Assembly (NCBI RefSeq): GCF_910589235.1
Contig: NW_025813666.1
Span: 124,001 to 188,000 of the forward strand
Direction: 5' to 3'
Source: Vespa crabro
Lineage: Eukaryota; Arthropoda; Insecta; Hymenoptera; Vespidae
DNA length: 64,000 nt
Within the stretch, counting starts at the first letter, position 1; each line of letters opens with the position of its first letter. The translations under genes and the position numbers were made by a program. The notes below the pieces were generated by a model. The model made no database searches. It worked only from the letters and a program-made list of their open reading frames with translations, and was not told where the DNA came from. Shown here one piece after another: positions 53,117 to 64,000 of the stretch.

Positions 53117-55503
53117 TTGCATTTCATAAGATCAAACATCTATTTTATATTGGAATCAAAGTTTTTAACATTCTTTCATATCGTATATACGATTTTTCGC
53201 TCATATACGCGTATCGTCGAAAAACGAAAATTTGAAATCTCGTTCAATTTCAATGATTTTATATTCTATCGATGCAGAATAAAGAATATAACAAGAATAT
53301 AACGTTTTTACTATGTTTAAATACGCGTTTTCATATGATAATTGTCGAAAAACGTAATCGACATACGCGAATTTCGGTATATGCGAAGATAAAATCGTGA
53401 AATCTTTAATAATACTTGTGCCACAGTTAGAAAAATGTTACCAATCGATTCAGATCATTGCATTTCATAGGATCAAACATCTATTTTATATTGGAATCAA
53501 AGTTTTTAACATTCTTTCATATCGTATATACGATTTTTCGCTCATATACGCGTATCGTCGAAAAACGAAAACTTGAAATCTCGTTCAATTTCAATGATTT
53601 TATATTCTATCGATGCAGAATAAAGAATATAACAAGAATATAACGTTTTTACTATGTTTAAATACGCGTTTTCATATGATAATTGTCGAAAAACGTAATC
53701 GACATACGCGAATTTCGGTATATGCGAAGATTAAATCGTGAAATCTTTAATAATACTTGTGCCACAGTTAGAAAAATGTTACCAATCGATTCAGAACATT
53801 GCATTTCATAAGATCAAACATCTATTTTATATTGGAATCAAAGTTTTTAACATTCTTTCATATCGTATATACGATTTTTCGCTCATATACGCGTATCGTC
53901 GAAAAACGAAAACTTGAAATCTCGTTCAATTTCAATGATTTTATATTCTATCGATGCAGAATAAAGAATATAACAAGAATATAACGTTTTTACTATGTTT
54001 AAATACGCGTTTTCATATGATAATTGTCGAAAAACGTAATCGACATACGCGAATTTCGGTATATGCGAAGATAAAATCGTGAAATCTTTAATAATACTTG
54101 TGCCACAGTTAGAAAAATGTTACCAATCGATTCAGATCATTGCATTTCATAAGATCAAACATCTATTTTATATTGGAATCAAAGTTTTTAACATTCTTTC
54201 ATATCGTATATACGATTTTTCGCTCATATACGCGTATCGTCGAAAAACGAAAACTTGAAATCTCGTTCAATTTCAATGATTTTATATTCTATCGATGCAG
54301 AATAAAGAATATAACAAGAATATAACGTTTTTACTACGTTTAAATACGCGTTTTCATATGATAATTGTCGAAAAACGTAATCGACATACGCGAATTTCGG
54401 TATATGCGAAGATAAAATCGTGAAATCTTTAATAATACTTGTGCCACAGTTAGAAAAATGTTACCAATCGATTCATAACATTGCATTTCATAAGATCAAA
54501 CATCTATTTTATATTGGAATCAAAGTTTTTAACATTCTTTCATATCGTATATACGATTTTTCGCTCATATACGCGTATCGTCGAAAAACGAAAACTTGAA
54601 ATCTCGTTCAATTTCAATGATTTTATATTCTATCGATGCAGAATAAAGAATATAACAAGAATATAACGTTTTTACTATGTTTAAATACGCGTTTTCATAT
54701 GATAATTGTCGAAAAACGTAATCGACATACGCGAATTTCGGTATATGCGAAGATAAAATCGTGAAATCTTTAATAATACTTGTGCCACAGTTAGAAAAAT
54801 GTTACCAATCGATTCAGAACATTGCATTTCATAAGATCAAACATCTATTTTATATTGGAATCAAAGTTTTTAACATTCTTTCATATCGTATATACGATTT
54901 TTCGCTCATATACGCGTATCGTCCAAAAACGAAAACTTGAAATCTCGTTCAATTTCAATGATTTTATATTCTATCGATGCAGAATAAAGAATATAACAAG
55001 AATATAACGTTTTTACTATGTTTAAATACGCGTTTTCATATGATAATTGTCGAAAAACGTAATCGACATACGCGAATTTCGGTATATGCGAAGATAAAAT
55101 CGTGAAATCTTTAATAATACTTGTGCCACAGTTAGAAAAATGTTACCAATCGATTCAGAACATTGCATTTCATAAGATCAAACATCTATTTTATATTGGA
55201 ATCTAAGTTTTTAACATTCTTTCATATCGTATATACGATTTTTCGCTCATATACGCGTATCGTCGAAAAACGAAAACTTGAAATCTCGTTCAATTTCAAT
55301 GATTTTATATTCTATCGATGCAGAATAAAGAATATAACAAGAATATAACGTTTTTACTATGTTTAAATACGCGTTTTCATATGATAATTGTCGAAAAACG
55401 TAATCGACATACGCGAATTTCGGTATATGCGAAGATAAAATCGTGAAATCTTTAATAATACTTGTGCCACAGTTAGAAAAATGTTACCAATCGATTCAGA
55501 ACA
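53117..55503 (+). repeat. transition stretch of type 1 monomers
   Basis: Shared markers include AAAATTTGAAATC (53231, the first of the right-hand family), CATAGGATC (53470), TTCAGATCATTG (near 53455 and 54137, two monomers apart) and TACTACGTT (54337). Private changes are near 54476, 54924 and 55204. No large duplication was recognised. Confidence 0.7.
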
Positions 55504-58500
55504 TTGCATTTCATAAGATCAAACATCTATTTTATATTGGAATCAAAGTTTTTAACATTCTTTCATATCGTATATACGATTTTTCGCTCATATACGCGTA
55601 TCGTCGAAAAACGAAAATTTGAAATCTCGTTCAATTTCAATGATTTTATATTCTATCGATGCAGAATAAAGAATATAACAAGAATATAACGTTTTTACTA
55701 TGTTTAAATACGCGTTTTCATATGATAATTGTCGAAAAACGTAATCGACATACGCGAATTTCGGTATATGCGAAGATAAAATCGTGAAATCTTTAATAAT
55801 ACTTGTGCCACAGTTAGAAAAATGTTACCAATCGATTCAGAACATTGCATTTCATAAGATCAAACATCTATTTTATATTGCAATCAAAGTTTTTAACATT
55901 CTTTCATATCGTATATACGATTTTTCGCTCATATACGCGTATCGTCGAAAAACGAAAATTTGAAATCTCGTTCAATTTCAATGATTTTATATTCTATCGA
56001 TGCAGAATAAAGAATATAACAAGAATATAACGTTATTACTATGTTTAAATACGCGTTTTCATATGATAATTGTCGAAAAACGTAATCGACATACGCGAAT
56101 TTCGGTATATGCGAAGATAAAATCGTGAAATCTTTAATAATACTTGTGCCACAGTTAGAAAAATGTTACCAATCGATTCAGAACATTGCATTTCATAAGA
56201 TCAAACATCTATTTTATATTGGAATCAAAGTTTTTAACATTCTTTCATATCGTATATACGATTTTTCGCTCATATACGCGTATCGTCGAAAAACGAAAAC
56301 TTGAAATCTCGTTCAATTTCAATGATTTTATATTCTATCGATGCAGAATAAAGAATATAACAAGAATATAACGTTTTTACTATGTTTAAATACGCGTTTT
56401 CATATGATAATTGTCGAAAAACGTAATCGACATACGCGAATTTCGGTATATGCGAAGATAAAATCGTGATATCTTTAATAATACTTGTGCCACAGTTAGA
56501 AAAATGTTACCAATCGATTCAGAACATTGCATTTCATAAGATCAAACATCTATTTTATATTGGAATCAAAGTTTTTAACATTCTTTCATATCGTATATAC
56601 GATTTTTCGCTCATATACGCGTATCGTCGAAAAACGAAAACTTGAAATCTCGTTCAATTTCAATGATTTTATATTCTATCGATGCAGAATAAAGAATATA
56701 ACAAGAATATAACGTTTTTACTATGTTTAAATACGCGTTTTCATATGATAATTGTCGAAAAACGTAATCGACATACGCGAATTTCGGTATATGCGAAGAT
56801 AAAATCGTGAAATCTTTAATAATACTTGTGCCACAGTTAGAAAAATGTTACCAATCGATTCAGAACATTGCATTTCATAAGATCAAACATCTATTTTATA
56901 TTGGAATCAAAGTTTTTAACATTCTTTCATATCGTATATACGATTTTTCGCTCATATACGCGTATCGTCGAAAAACGAAAATTTGAAATCTCGTTCAATT
57001 TCAATGATTTTATATTCTATCGATGCAGAATAAAGAATATAACAAGAATATAACGTTTTTACTATGTTTAAATACGCGTTTTCATATGATAATTGTCGAA
57101 AAACGTAATCGACATACGCGAATTTCGGTATATGCGAAGATAAAATCGTGAAATCTTTAATAATACTTGTGCCACAGTTAGAAAAATGTTACCAATCGAT
57201 TCAGAACATTGCATTTCATAAGATCAAACATCTATTTTATATTGGAATCAAAGTTTTTAACATTCTTTCATATCGTATATACGATTTTTCGCTCATATAC
57301 GCGTATCGTCGAAAAACGAAAACTTGAAATCTCGTTCAATTTCAATGATTTTATATTCTATCGATGCAGAATAAAGAATATAACAAGAATATAACGTTTT
57401 TACTATGTTTAAATACGCGTTTTCATATGATAATTGTCGAAAAACGTAATCGACATACGCGAATTTCGGTATATGCGAAGATAAAATCGTGAAATCTTTA
57501 ATAATACTTGTGCCACAGTTAGAAAAATGTTACCAATCGATTCAGAACATTGCATTTCATAAGATCAAACATCTATTTTATATTGGAATCAAAGTTTTTA
57601 ACATTCTTTCATATCGTATATACGATTTTTCGCTCATATACGCGTATCGTCGAAAATCGAAAACTTGAAATCTCGTTCAATTTCAATGATTTTATATTCT
57701 ATCGATGCAGAATAAAGAATATAACAAGAATATAACGTTTTTACTATGTTTAAATACGCGTTTTCATATGATAATTGTCGAAAAACGTAATCGACATACG
57801 CGAATTTCGGTATATGCGAAGATAAAATCGTGAAATCTTTAATAATACTTGTGCCACAGTTAGAAAAATGTTACCAATCGATTCAGAACATTGCATTTCA
57901 TAAGATCAAACATCTATTTTATATTGGAATCAAAGTTTTTAACATTCTTTCATATCGTATATACGATTTTTCGCTCATATACGCGTATCGTCGAAAAACG
58001 AAAATTTGAAATCTCGTTCAATTTCAATGATTTTATATTCTATCGATGCAGAATAAAGAATATAACAAGAATATAACGTTTTTACTATGTTTAAATACGC
58101 GTTTTCATATGATAATTGTCGAAAAACGTAATCGACATACGCGAATTTCGGTATATGCGAAGATAAAATCGTGAAATCTTTAATAATACTTGTGCCACAG
58201 TTAGAAAAATGTTACCAATCGATTCAGAACATTGCATTTCATAAGATCAAACATCTATTTTATATTGGAATCAAAGTTTTTAACATTCTTTCATATCGTA
58301 TATACGATTTTTCGCTCATATACGCGTATCGTCGAAAAACGAAAACTTGAAATCTCGTTCAATTTCAATGATTTTATATTCTATCGATGCAGAATAAAGA
58401 ATATAACAAGAATATAACGTTTTTACTATGTTTAAATACGCGTTTTCATATGATAATTGTCGAAAAACGTAATCGACATACGCGAATTTCGGTATATGCG

Positions 58501-60277
58501 AAGATAAAATCGTGAAATCTTTAATAATACTTGTGCCACAGTTAGAAAAATGTTACCAATCGATTCAGAACATTGCATTTCATAAGATCAAACATCTATT
58601 TTATATTGGAATCAAAGTTTTTAACATTCTTTCATATCGTATATACGATTTTTCGCTCATATACGCGTATCGTCGAAAAACGAAAACTTGAAATCTCGTT
58701 CAATTTCAATGATTTTATATTCTATCGATGCAGAATAAAGAATATAACAAGAATATAACGTTATTACTATGTTTAAATACGCGTTTTCATATGATAATTG
58801 TCGAAAAACGTAATCGACATACGCGAATTTCGGTATATGCGAAGATAAAATCGTGAAATCTTTAATAATACTTGTGCCACAGTTAGAAAAATGTTACCAA
58901 TCGATTCAGAACATTGCATTTCATAAGATCAAACATCTATTTTATATTGCAATCAAAGTTTTTAACATTCTTTCATATCGTATATACGATTTTTCGCTCA
59001 TATACGCGTATCGTCGAAAAACGAAAACTTGAAATCTCGTTCAATTTCAATGATTTTATATTCTATCGATGCAGAATAAAGAATATAACAAGAATATAAC
59101 GTTTTTACTATGTTTAAATACGCGTTTTCATATGATAATTGTCGAAAAACGTAATCGACATACGCGAATTTCGGTATATGCGAAGATAAAATCGTGAAAT
59201 CTTTAATAATACTTGTGCCACAGTTAGAAAAATGTTACCAATCGATTCAGAACATTGCATTTCATAAGATCAAACATCTATTTTATATTGGAATCAAAGT
59301 TTTTAACATTCTTTCATATCGTATATACGATTTTTCGCTCATATACGCGTATCGTCGAAAAACGAAAATTTGAAATCTCGTTCAATTTCAATGATTTTAT
59401 ATTCTATCGATGCAGAATAAAGAATATAACAAGAATATAACGTTTTTACTATGTTTAAATACGCGTTTTCATATGATAATTGTCGAAAAACGTAATCGAC
59501 ATACGCGAATTTCGGTATATGCGAAGATAAAATCGTGAAATCTTTAATAATACTTGTGCCACAGTTAGAAAAATGTTACCAATCGATTCAGAACATTGCA
59601 TTTCATAAGATCAAACATCTATTTTATATTGCAATCAAAGTTTTTAACATTCTTTCATATCGTATATACGATTTTTCGCTCATATACGCGTATCGTCGAA
59701 AAACGAAAATTTGAAATCTCGTTCAATTTCAATGATTTTATATTCTATCGATGCAGAATAAAGAATATAACAAGAATATAACGTTTTTACTATGTTTAAA
59801 TACGCGTTTTCATATGATAATTGTCGAAAAACGTAATCGACATACGCGAATTTCGGTATATGCGAAGATAAAATCGTGAAATCTTTAATAATACTTGTGC
59901 CACAGTTAGAAAAATGTTACCAATCGATTCAGAACATTGCATTTCATAAGATCAAACATCTATTTTATATTGGAATCAAAGTTTTTAACATTCTTTCATA
60001 TCGTATATACGATTTTTCGCTCATATACGCGTATCGTCGAAAAACGAAAACTTGAAATCTCGTTCAATTTCAATGATTTTATATTCTATCGATGCAGAAT
60101 AAAGAATATAACAAGAATATAACGTTTTTACTATGTTTAAATACGCGTTTTCATATGATAATTGTCGAAAAACGTAATCGACATACGCGAATTTCGGTAT
60201 ATGCGAAGATAAAATCGTGAAATCTTTAATAATACTTGTGCCACAGTTAGAAAAATGTTACCAATCGATTCAGAACA
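55504..60277 (+). repeat. 14-monomer (4774-bp) higher-order repeat unit, copy 1
   Basis: Markers recurring exactly 4774 bp later are AAAATTTGAAATC at 55618, 56982 and 58005, GAAAATCGAAAAC at 57657, CGTTATTACTATG at 58763 and TTGCAATCAAAG at 58950. Monomer 55845 breaks the pattern (three changes unmatched in copy 2). It and its left neighbour instead match 59255-59936 at 3751 bp (11 monomers), a sign of local conversion. Confidence 0.82.
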
Positions 60278-63200
60278 TTGCATTTCATTAGATCAAACAT
60301 CTATTTTATATTGGAATCAAAGTTTTTAACATTCTTTCATATCGTATATACGATTTTTCGCTCATATACGCGTATCGTCGAAAAACGAAAATTTGAAATC
60401 TCGTTCAATTTCAATGATTTTATATTCTATCGATGCAGAATAAAGAATATAACAAGAATATAACGTTTTTACTATGTTTAAATACTCGTTTTCATATGAT
60501 AATTGTCGAAAAACGTAATCGACATACGCGAATTTCGGTATATGCGAAGATAAAATCGTGAAATCTTTAATAATACTTGTGCCACAGTTAGAAAAATGTT
60601 ACCAATCGATTCAGAACATTGCATTTCATAAGATCAAACATCTATTTTATATTGGAATCAAAGTTTTTAACATTCTTTCATATCGTATATACGATTTTTC
60701 GCTCATATACGCGTATCGTCGAAAAACGAAAACTTGAAATCTCGTTCAATTTCAATGATTTTATATTCTATCGATGCAGAATAAAGAATATAACAAGAAT
60801 ATAACGTTTTTACTATGTTTAAATACGCGTTTTCATATGATAATTGTCGAAAAACGTAATCGACATACGCAAATTTCGGTATATGCGAAGATAAAATCGT
60901 GAAATCTTTAATAATACTTGTGCCACAGTTAGAAAAATGTTACCAATCGATTCAGAACATTGCATTTCATAAGATCAAACATCTATTTTATATTGGAATC
61001 AAAGTTTTTAACATTCTTTCATATCGTATATACGATTTTTCGCTCATATACGCGTATCGTCGAAAAACGAAAACTTGAAATCTCGTTCAATTTCAATGAT
61101 TTTATATTCTATCGATGCAGAATAAAGAATATAACAAGAATATAACGTTTTTACTATGTTTAAATACGCGTTTTCATATGATAATTGTCGAAAAACGTAA
61201 TCGACATACGCGAATTTCGGTATATGCGAAGATAAAATCGTGAAATCTTTAATAATACTTGTGCCACAGTTAGAAAAATGTTACCAATCGATTCAGAACA
61301 TTGCATTTCATAAGATCAAACATCTATTTTATATTGGAATCAAAGTTTTTAACATTCTTTCATATCGTATATACGATTTTTCGCTCATAAACGCGTATCG
61401 TCGAAAAACGAAAACTTGAAATCTCGTTCAATTTCAATGATTTTATATTCTATCGATGCAGAATAAAGAATATAACAAGAATATAACGTTTTTACTATGT
61501 TTAAATACGCGTTTTCATATGATAATTGTCGAAAAACGTAATCGACATACGCGAATTTCGGTATATGGGAAGATAAAATCGTGAAATCTTTAATAATACT
61601 TGTGCCACAGTTAGAAAAATGTTACCAATCGATTCAGAACATTGCATTTCATAAGATCAAACATCTATTTTATATTGGAATCAAAGTTTTTAACATTCTT
61701 TCATATCGTATATACGATTTTTCGCTCATATACGCGTATCGTCGAAAAACGAAAATTTGAAATCTCGTTCAATTTCAATGATTTTATATTCTATCGATGC
61801 AGAATAAAGAATATAACAAGAATATAACGTTTTTACTATGTTTAAATACGCGTTTTCATATGATAATTGTCGAAAAACGTAATCGACATACGCGAATTTC
61901 GGTATATGCGAAGATAAAATCGTGAAATCTTTAATAATACTTGTGCCACAGTTAGAAAAATGTTACCAATCGATTCAGAACATTGCATTTCATAAGATCA
62001 AACATCTATTTTATATTGGAATCAAAGTTTTTAACATTCTTTCATATCGTATATACGATTTTTCGCTCATATACGCGTATCGTCGAAAAACGAAAACTTG
62101 AAATCTCGTTCAATTTCAATGATTTTATATTCTATCGATGCAGAATAAAGAATATAACAAGAATATAACGTTTTTACTATGTTTAAATACGCGTTTTCAT
62201 ATGATAATTGTCGAAAAACGTAATCGACATACGCGAATTTCGGTATATGCGAAGATAAAATCGTGAAATCTTTAATAATACTTGTGCCACAGTTAGAAAA
62301 ATGTTACCAATCGATTCAGAACATTGCATTTCATAAGATCAAACATCTATTTTATATTGGAATCAAAGTTTTTAACATTCTTTCATATCGTATATACGAT
62401 TTTTCGCTCATATACGCGTATCGTCGAAAATCGAAAACTTGAAATCTCGTTCAATTTCAATGATTTTATATTCTATCGATGCAGAATAAAGAATATAACA
62501 AGAATATAACGTTTTTACTATGTTTAAATACGCGTTTTCATATGATAATTGTCGAAAAACGTAATCGACATACGCGAATTTCGGTATATGCGAAGATAAA
62601 ATCGTGAAATCTTTAATAATACTTGTGCCACAGTTAGAAAAATGTTACCAATCGATTCAGAACATTGCATTTCATAAGATCAAACATCTATTTTATATTG
62701 GAATCAAAGTTTTTAACATTCTTTCATATCGTATATACGATTTTTCGCTCATATACGCGTATCGTCGAAAAACGAAAATTTGAAATCTCGTTCAATTTCA
62801 ATGATTTTATATTCTATCGATGCAGAATAAAGAATATAACAAGAATATAACGTTTTTACTATGTTTAAATACGCGTTTTCATATGATAATTGTCGAAAAA
62901 CGTAATCGACATACGCGAATTTCGGTATATGCGAAGATAAAATCGTGAAATCTTTAATAATACTTGTGCCACAGTTAGAAAAATGTTACCAATCGATTCA
63001 GAACATTGCATTTCATAAGATCAAACATCTATTTTATATTGGAATCAAAGTTTTTAACATTCTTTCATATCGTATATACGATTTTTCGCTCATATACGCG
63101 TATCGTCGAAAAACGAAAACTTGAAATCTCGTTCAATTTCAATGATTTTATATTCTATCGATGCAGAATAAAGAATATAACAAGAATATAACGTTTTTAC

Positions 63201-64000
63201 TATGTTTAAATACGCGTTTTCATATGATAATTGTCGAAAAACGTAATCGACATACGCGAATTTCGGTATATGCGAAGATAAAATCGTGAAATCTTTAATA
63301 ATACTTGTGCCACAGTTAGAAAAATGTTACCAATCGATTCAGAACATTGCATTTCATAAGATCAAACATCTATTTTATATTGGAATCAAAGTTTTTAACA
63401 TTCTTTCATATCGTATATACGATTTTTCGCTCATATACGCGTATCGTCGAAAAACGAAAACTTGAAATCTCGTTCAATTTCAATGATTTTATATTCTATC
63501 GATGCAGAATAAAGAATATAACAAGAATATAACGTTATTACTATGTTTAAATACGCGTTTTCATATGATAATTGTCGAAAAACGTAATCGACATACGCGA
63601 ATTTCGGTATATGCGAAGATAAAATCGTGAAATCTTTAATAATACTTGTGCCACAGTTAGAAAAATGTTACCAATCGATTCAGAACATTGCATTTCATAA
63701 GATCAAACATCTATTTTATATTGCAATCAAAGTTTTTAACATTCTTTCATATCGTATATACGATTTTTCGCTCATATACGCGTATCGTCGAAAAACGAAA
63801 ACTTGAAATCTCGTTCAATTTCAATGATTTTATATTCTATCGATGCAGAATAAAGAATATAACAAGAATATAACGTTTTTACTATGTTTAAATACGCGTT
63901 TTCATATGATAATTGTCGAAAAACGTAATCGACATACGCGAATTTCGGTATATGCGAAGATAAAATCGTGAAATCTTTAATAATACTTGTGCCACAGTTA
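60278..64000 (+). repeat. 14-monomer higher-order repeat unit, copy 2 (cut by window edge)
   Basis: Counterparts of copy 1 markers lie at 60392, 61756, 62431, 62779, 63537 and 63724. Private changes are near 60290, 60486, at 60871 (CpG lost), near 61390 and at 61568. The last is the only change I saw inside the CENP-B-box-like word. The expected markers of the last four monomers would fall beyond 64000. Confidence 0.82.
63688..64000 (+). repeat. partial satellite monomer at right edge
   Basis: The final 313 bases match the first 313 positions of the monomer, with the TTGCAATCAAAG change at 63724. The window stops inside GCCACAGTTA, so the array continues rightwards. Confidence 0.95.

Larger units (their letters stand above)
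1..64000. repeat. 341-bp satellite DNA tandem array (whole window)
   Basis: The entire window is one head-to-tail satellite array. Monomer anchors (the word TTGCATTTCATAAGA) fall at 230, 571, 912 and so on to 63688 with a 341-bp step. Twelve monomers deviate: 6027 (+1), 6369 (-1), 6709 (-1), 21371 (+13), 26158 (+13), and +1 each at 44244, 45609, 47315, 47998, 49022, 50046 and 52093. The sum, +32, equals 63458 minus 186 x 341, so no foreign insertion, transposon or gene interrupts it. All copies share one orientation; no inversion was seen. Neighbouring monomers usually differ by zero to two bases, so identity is about 99% or higher. Such an array implies eukaryotic heterochromatin, probably centromeric or pericentromeric. 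Chromosomal location cannot be read from the sequence. Confidence 0.98.

Noticed and set aside
1..64000. CRISPR array
   Set aside because: The repeat is 341 bp with no unique spacers and no cas genes; consecutive units are identical throughout.
1..64000. Transposon, helitron or retroelement insertion
   Set aside because: Monomer spacing leaves no room for any insertion over 13 bp, and no terminal repeats, target duplications or transposase-like frames are present. The monomer could have originated from a mobile element, but nothing in it shows that.
1..64000. Ribosomal DNA spacer subrepeats or rRNA/tRNA genes
   Set aside because: No rRNA-like or tRNA-like sequence is seen anywhere. Spacer subrepeat arrays rarely reach 64 kb without a gene. 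This cannot be fully excluded without flanking sequence.
1..64000. Telomeric repeats (TTAGG or TTAGGG type)
   Set aside because: No tandem telomeric words were seen at either edge or inside.

Overview
The window is one uninterrupted tandem array of satellite DNA. No credible gene, RNA gene, transposon, CRISPR array or unique sequence was seen in 64,000 bases. The unit is a 341-bp monomer, always head-to-tail in one orientation. There are 186 complete monomers from 230 to 63687, a 229-bp partial at the left edge and a 313-bp partial at the right edge, so the array continues beyond both ends. Anchoring each monomer on the same word, all but 12 are exactly 341 bp. The 12 exceptions (two of 340, eight of 342, two of 354 bp) sum to +32 bp, exactly the excess over 186 x 341. 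Nothing else can be hidden between 230 and 63687.

Organism: a megabase-style noncoding tandem array points to a eukaryote, most likely pericentromeric, centromeric or other heterochromatic DNA. The monomer is 28.7% GC (A125 C52 G46 T118) yet has 22 CpG, about 3.1 times expectation. AT-rich DNA with excess CpG suits an animal with little germline methylation; insects, and Hymenoptera in particular, are a reasonable but low-confidence guess. Each monomer carries a 15-bp word matching 7 of the 9 essential positions of the CENP-B box, plus a cluster of short dyads, which fits a centromere-type satellite but does not prove it.

Layout. 1-8.4 kb: near-identical monomers with mostly private changes, clustered at 3.3-3.75 kb and 6.1-6.8 kb. 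8.7-17.4 kb: a 10-monomer (3410-bp) higher-order period, seen twice, then a 5-monomer shortened step. 18.6-26.3 kb: a duplication at 4787 bp (14 monomers + 13 bp) carrying an internally rearranged 354-bp monomer. 19.7-42.5 kb: a distinct monomer subtype ('type 2', four linked substitutions in 52 bp) recurs, usually as doublets. 31.3-38.4 kb: a two-monomer cassette at 3 and 16 monomer steps. 34.6-44.4 kb: a segment duplicated at 7161 bp (21 monomers) with a partial third copy at 5115 bp. 44.2-52.8 kb: a 6-monomer (2047-bp) module with a 1-bp-longer subtype. 55.5-64 kb: another 14-monomer (4774-bp) period that runs off the right edge. The pattern is local segmental duplication with gene conversion, in which variants spread to near neighbours, rather than one fixed higher-order repeat. 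No new protein-coding or defence system is present; the interest lies in the satellite itself.
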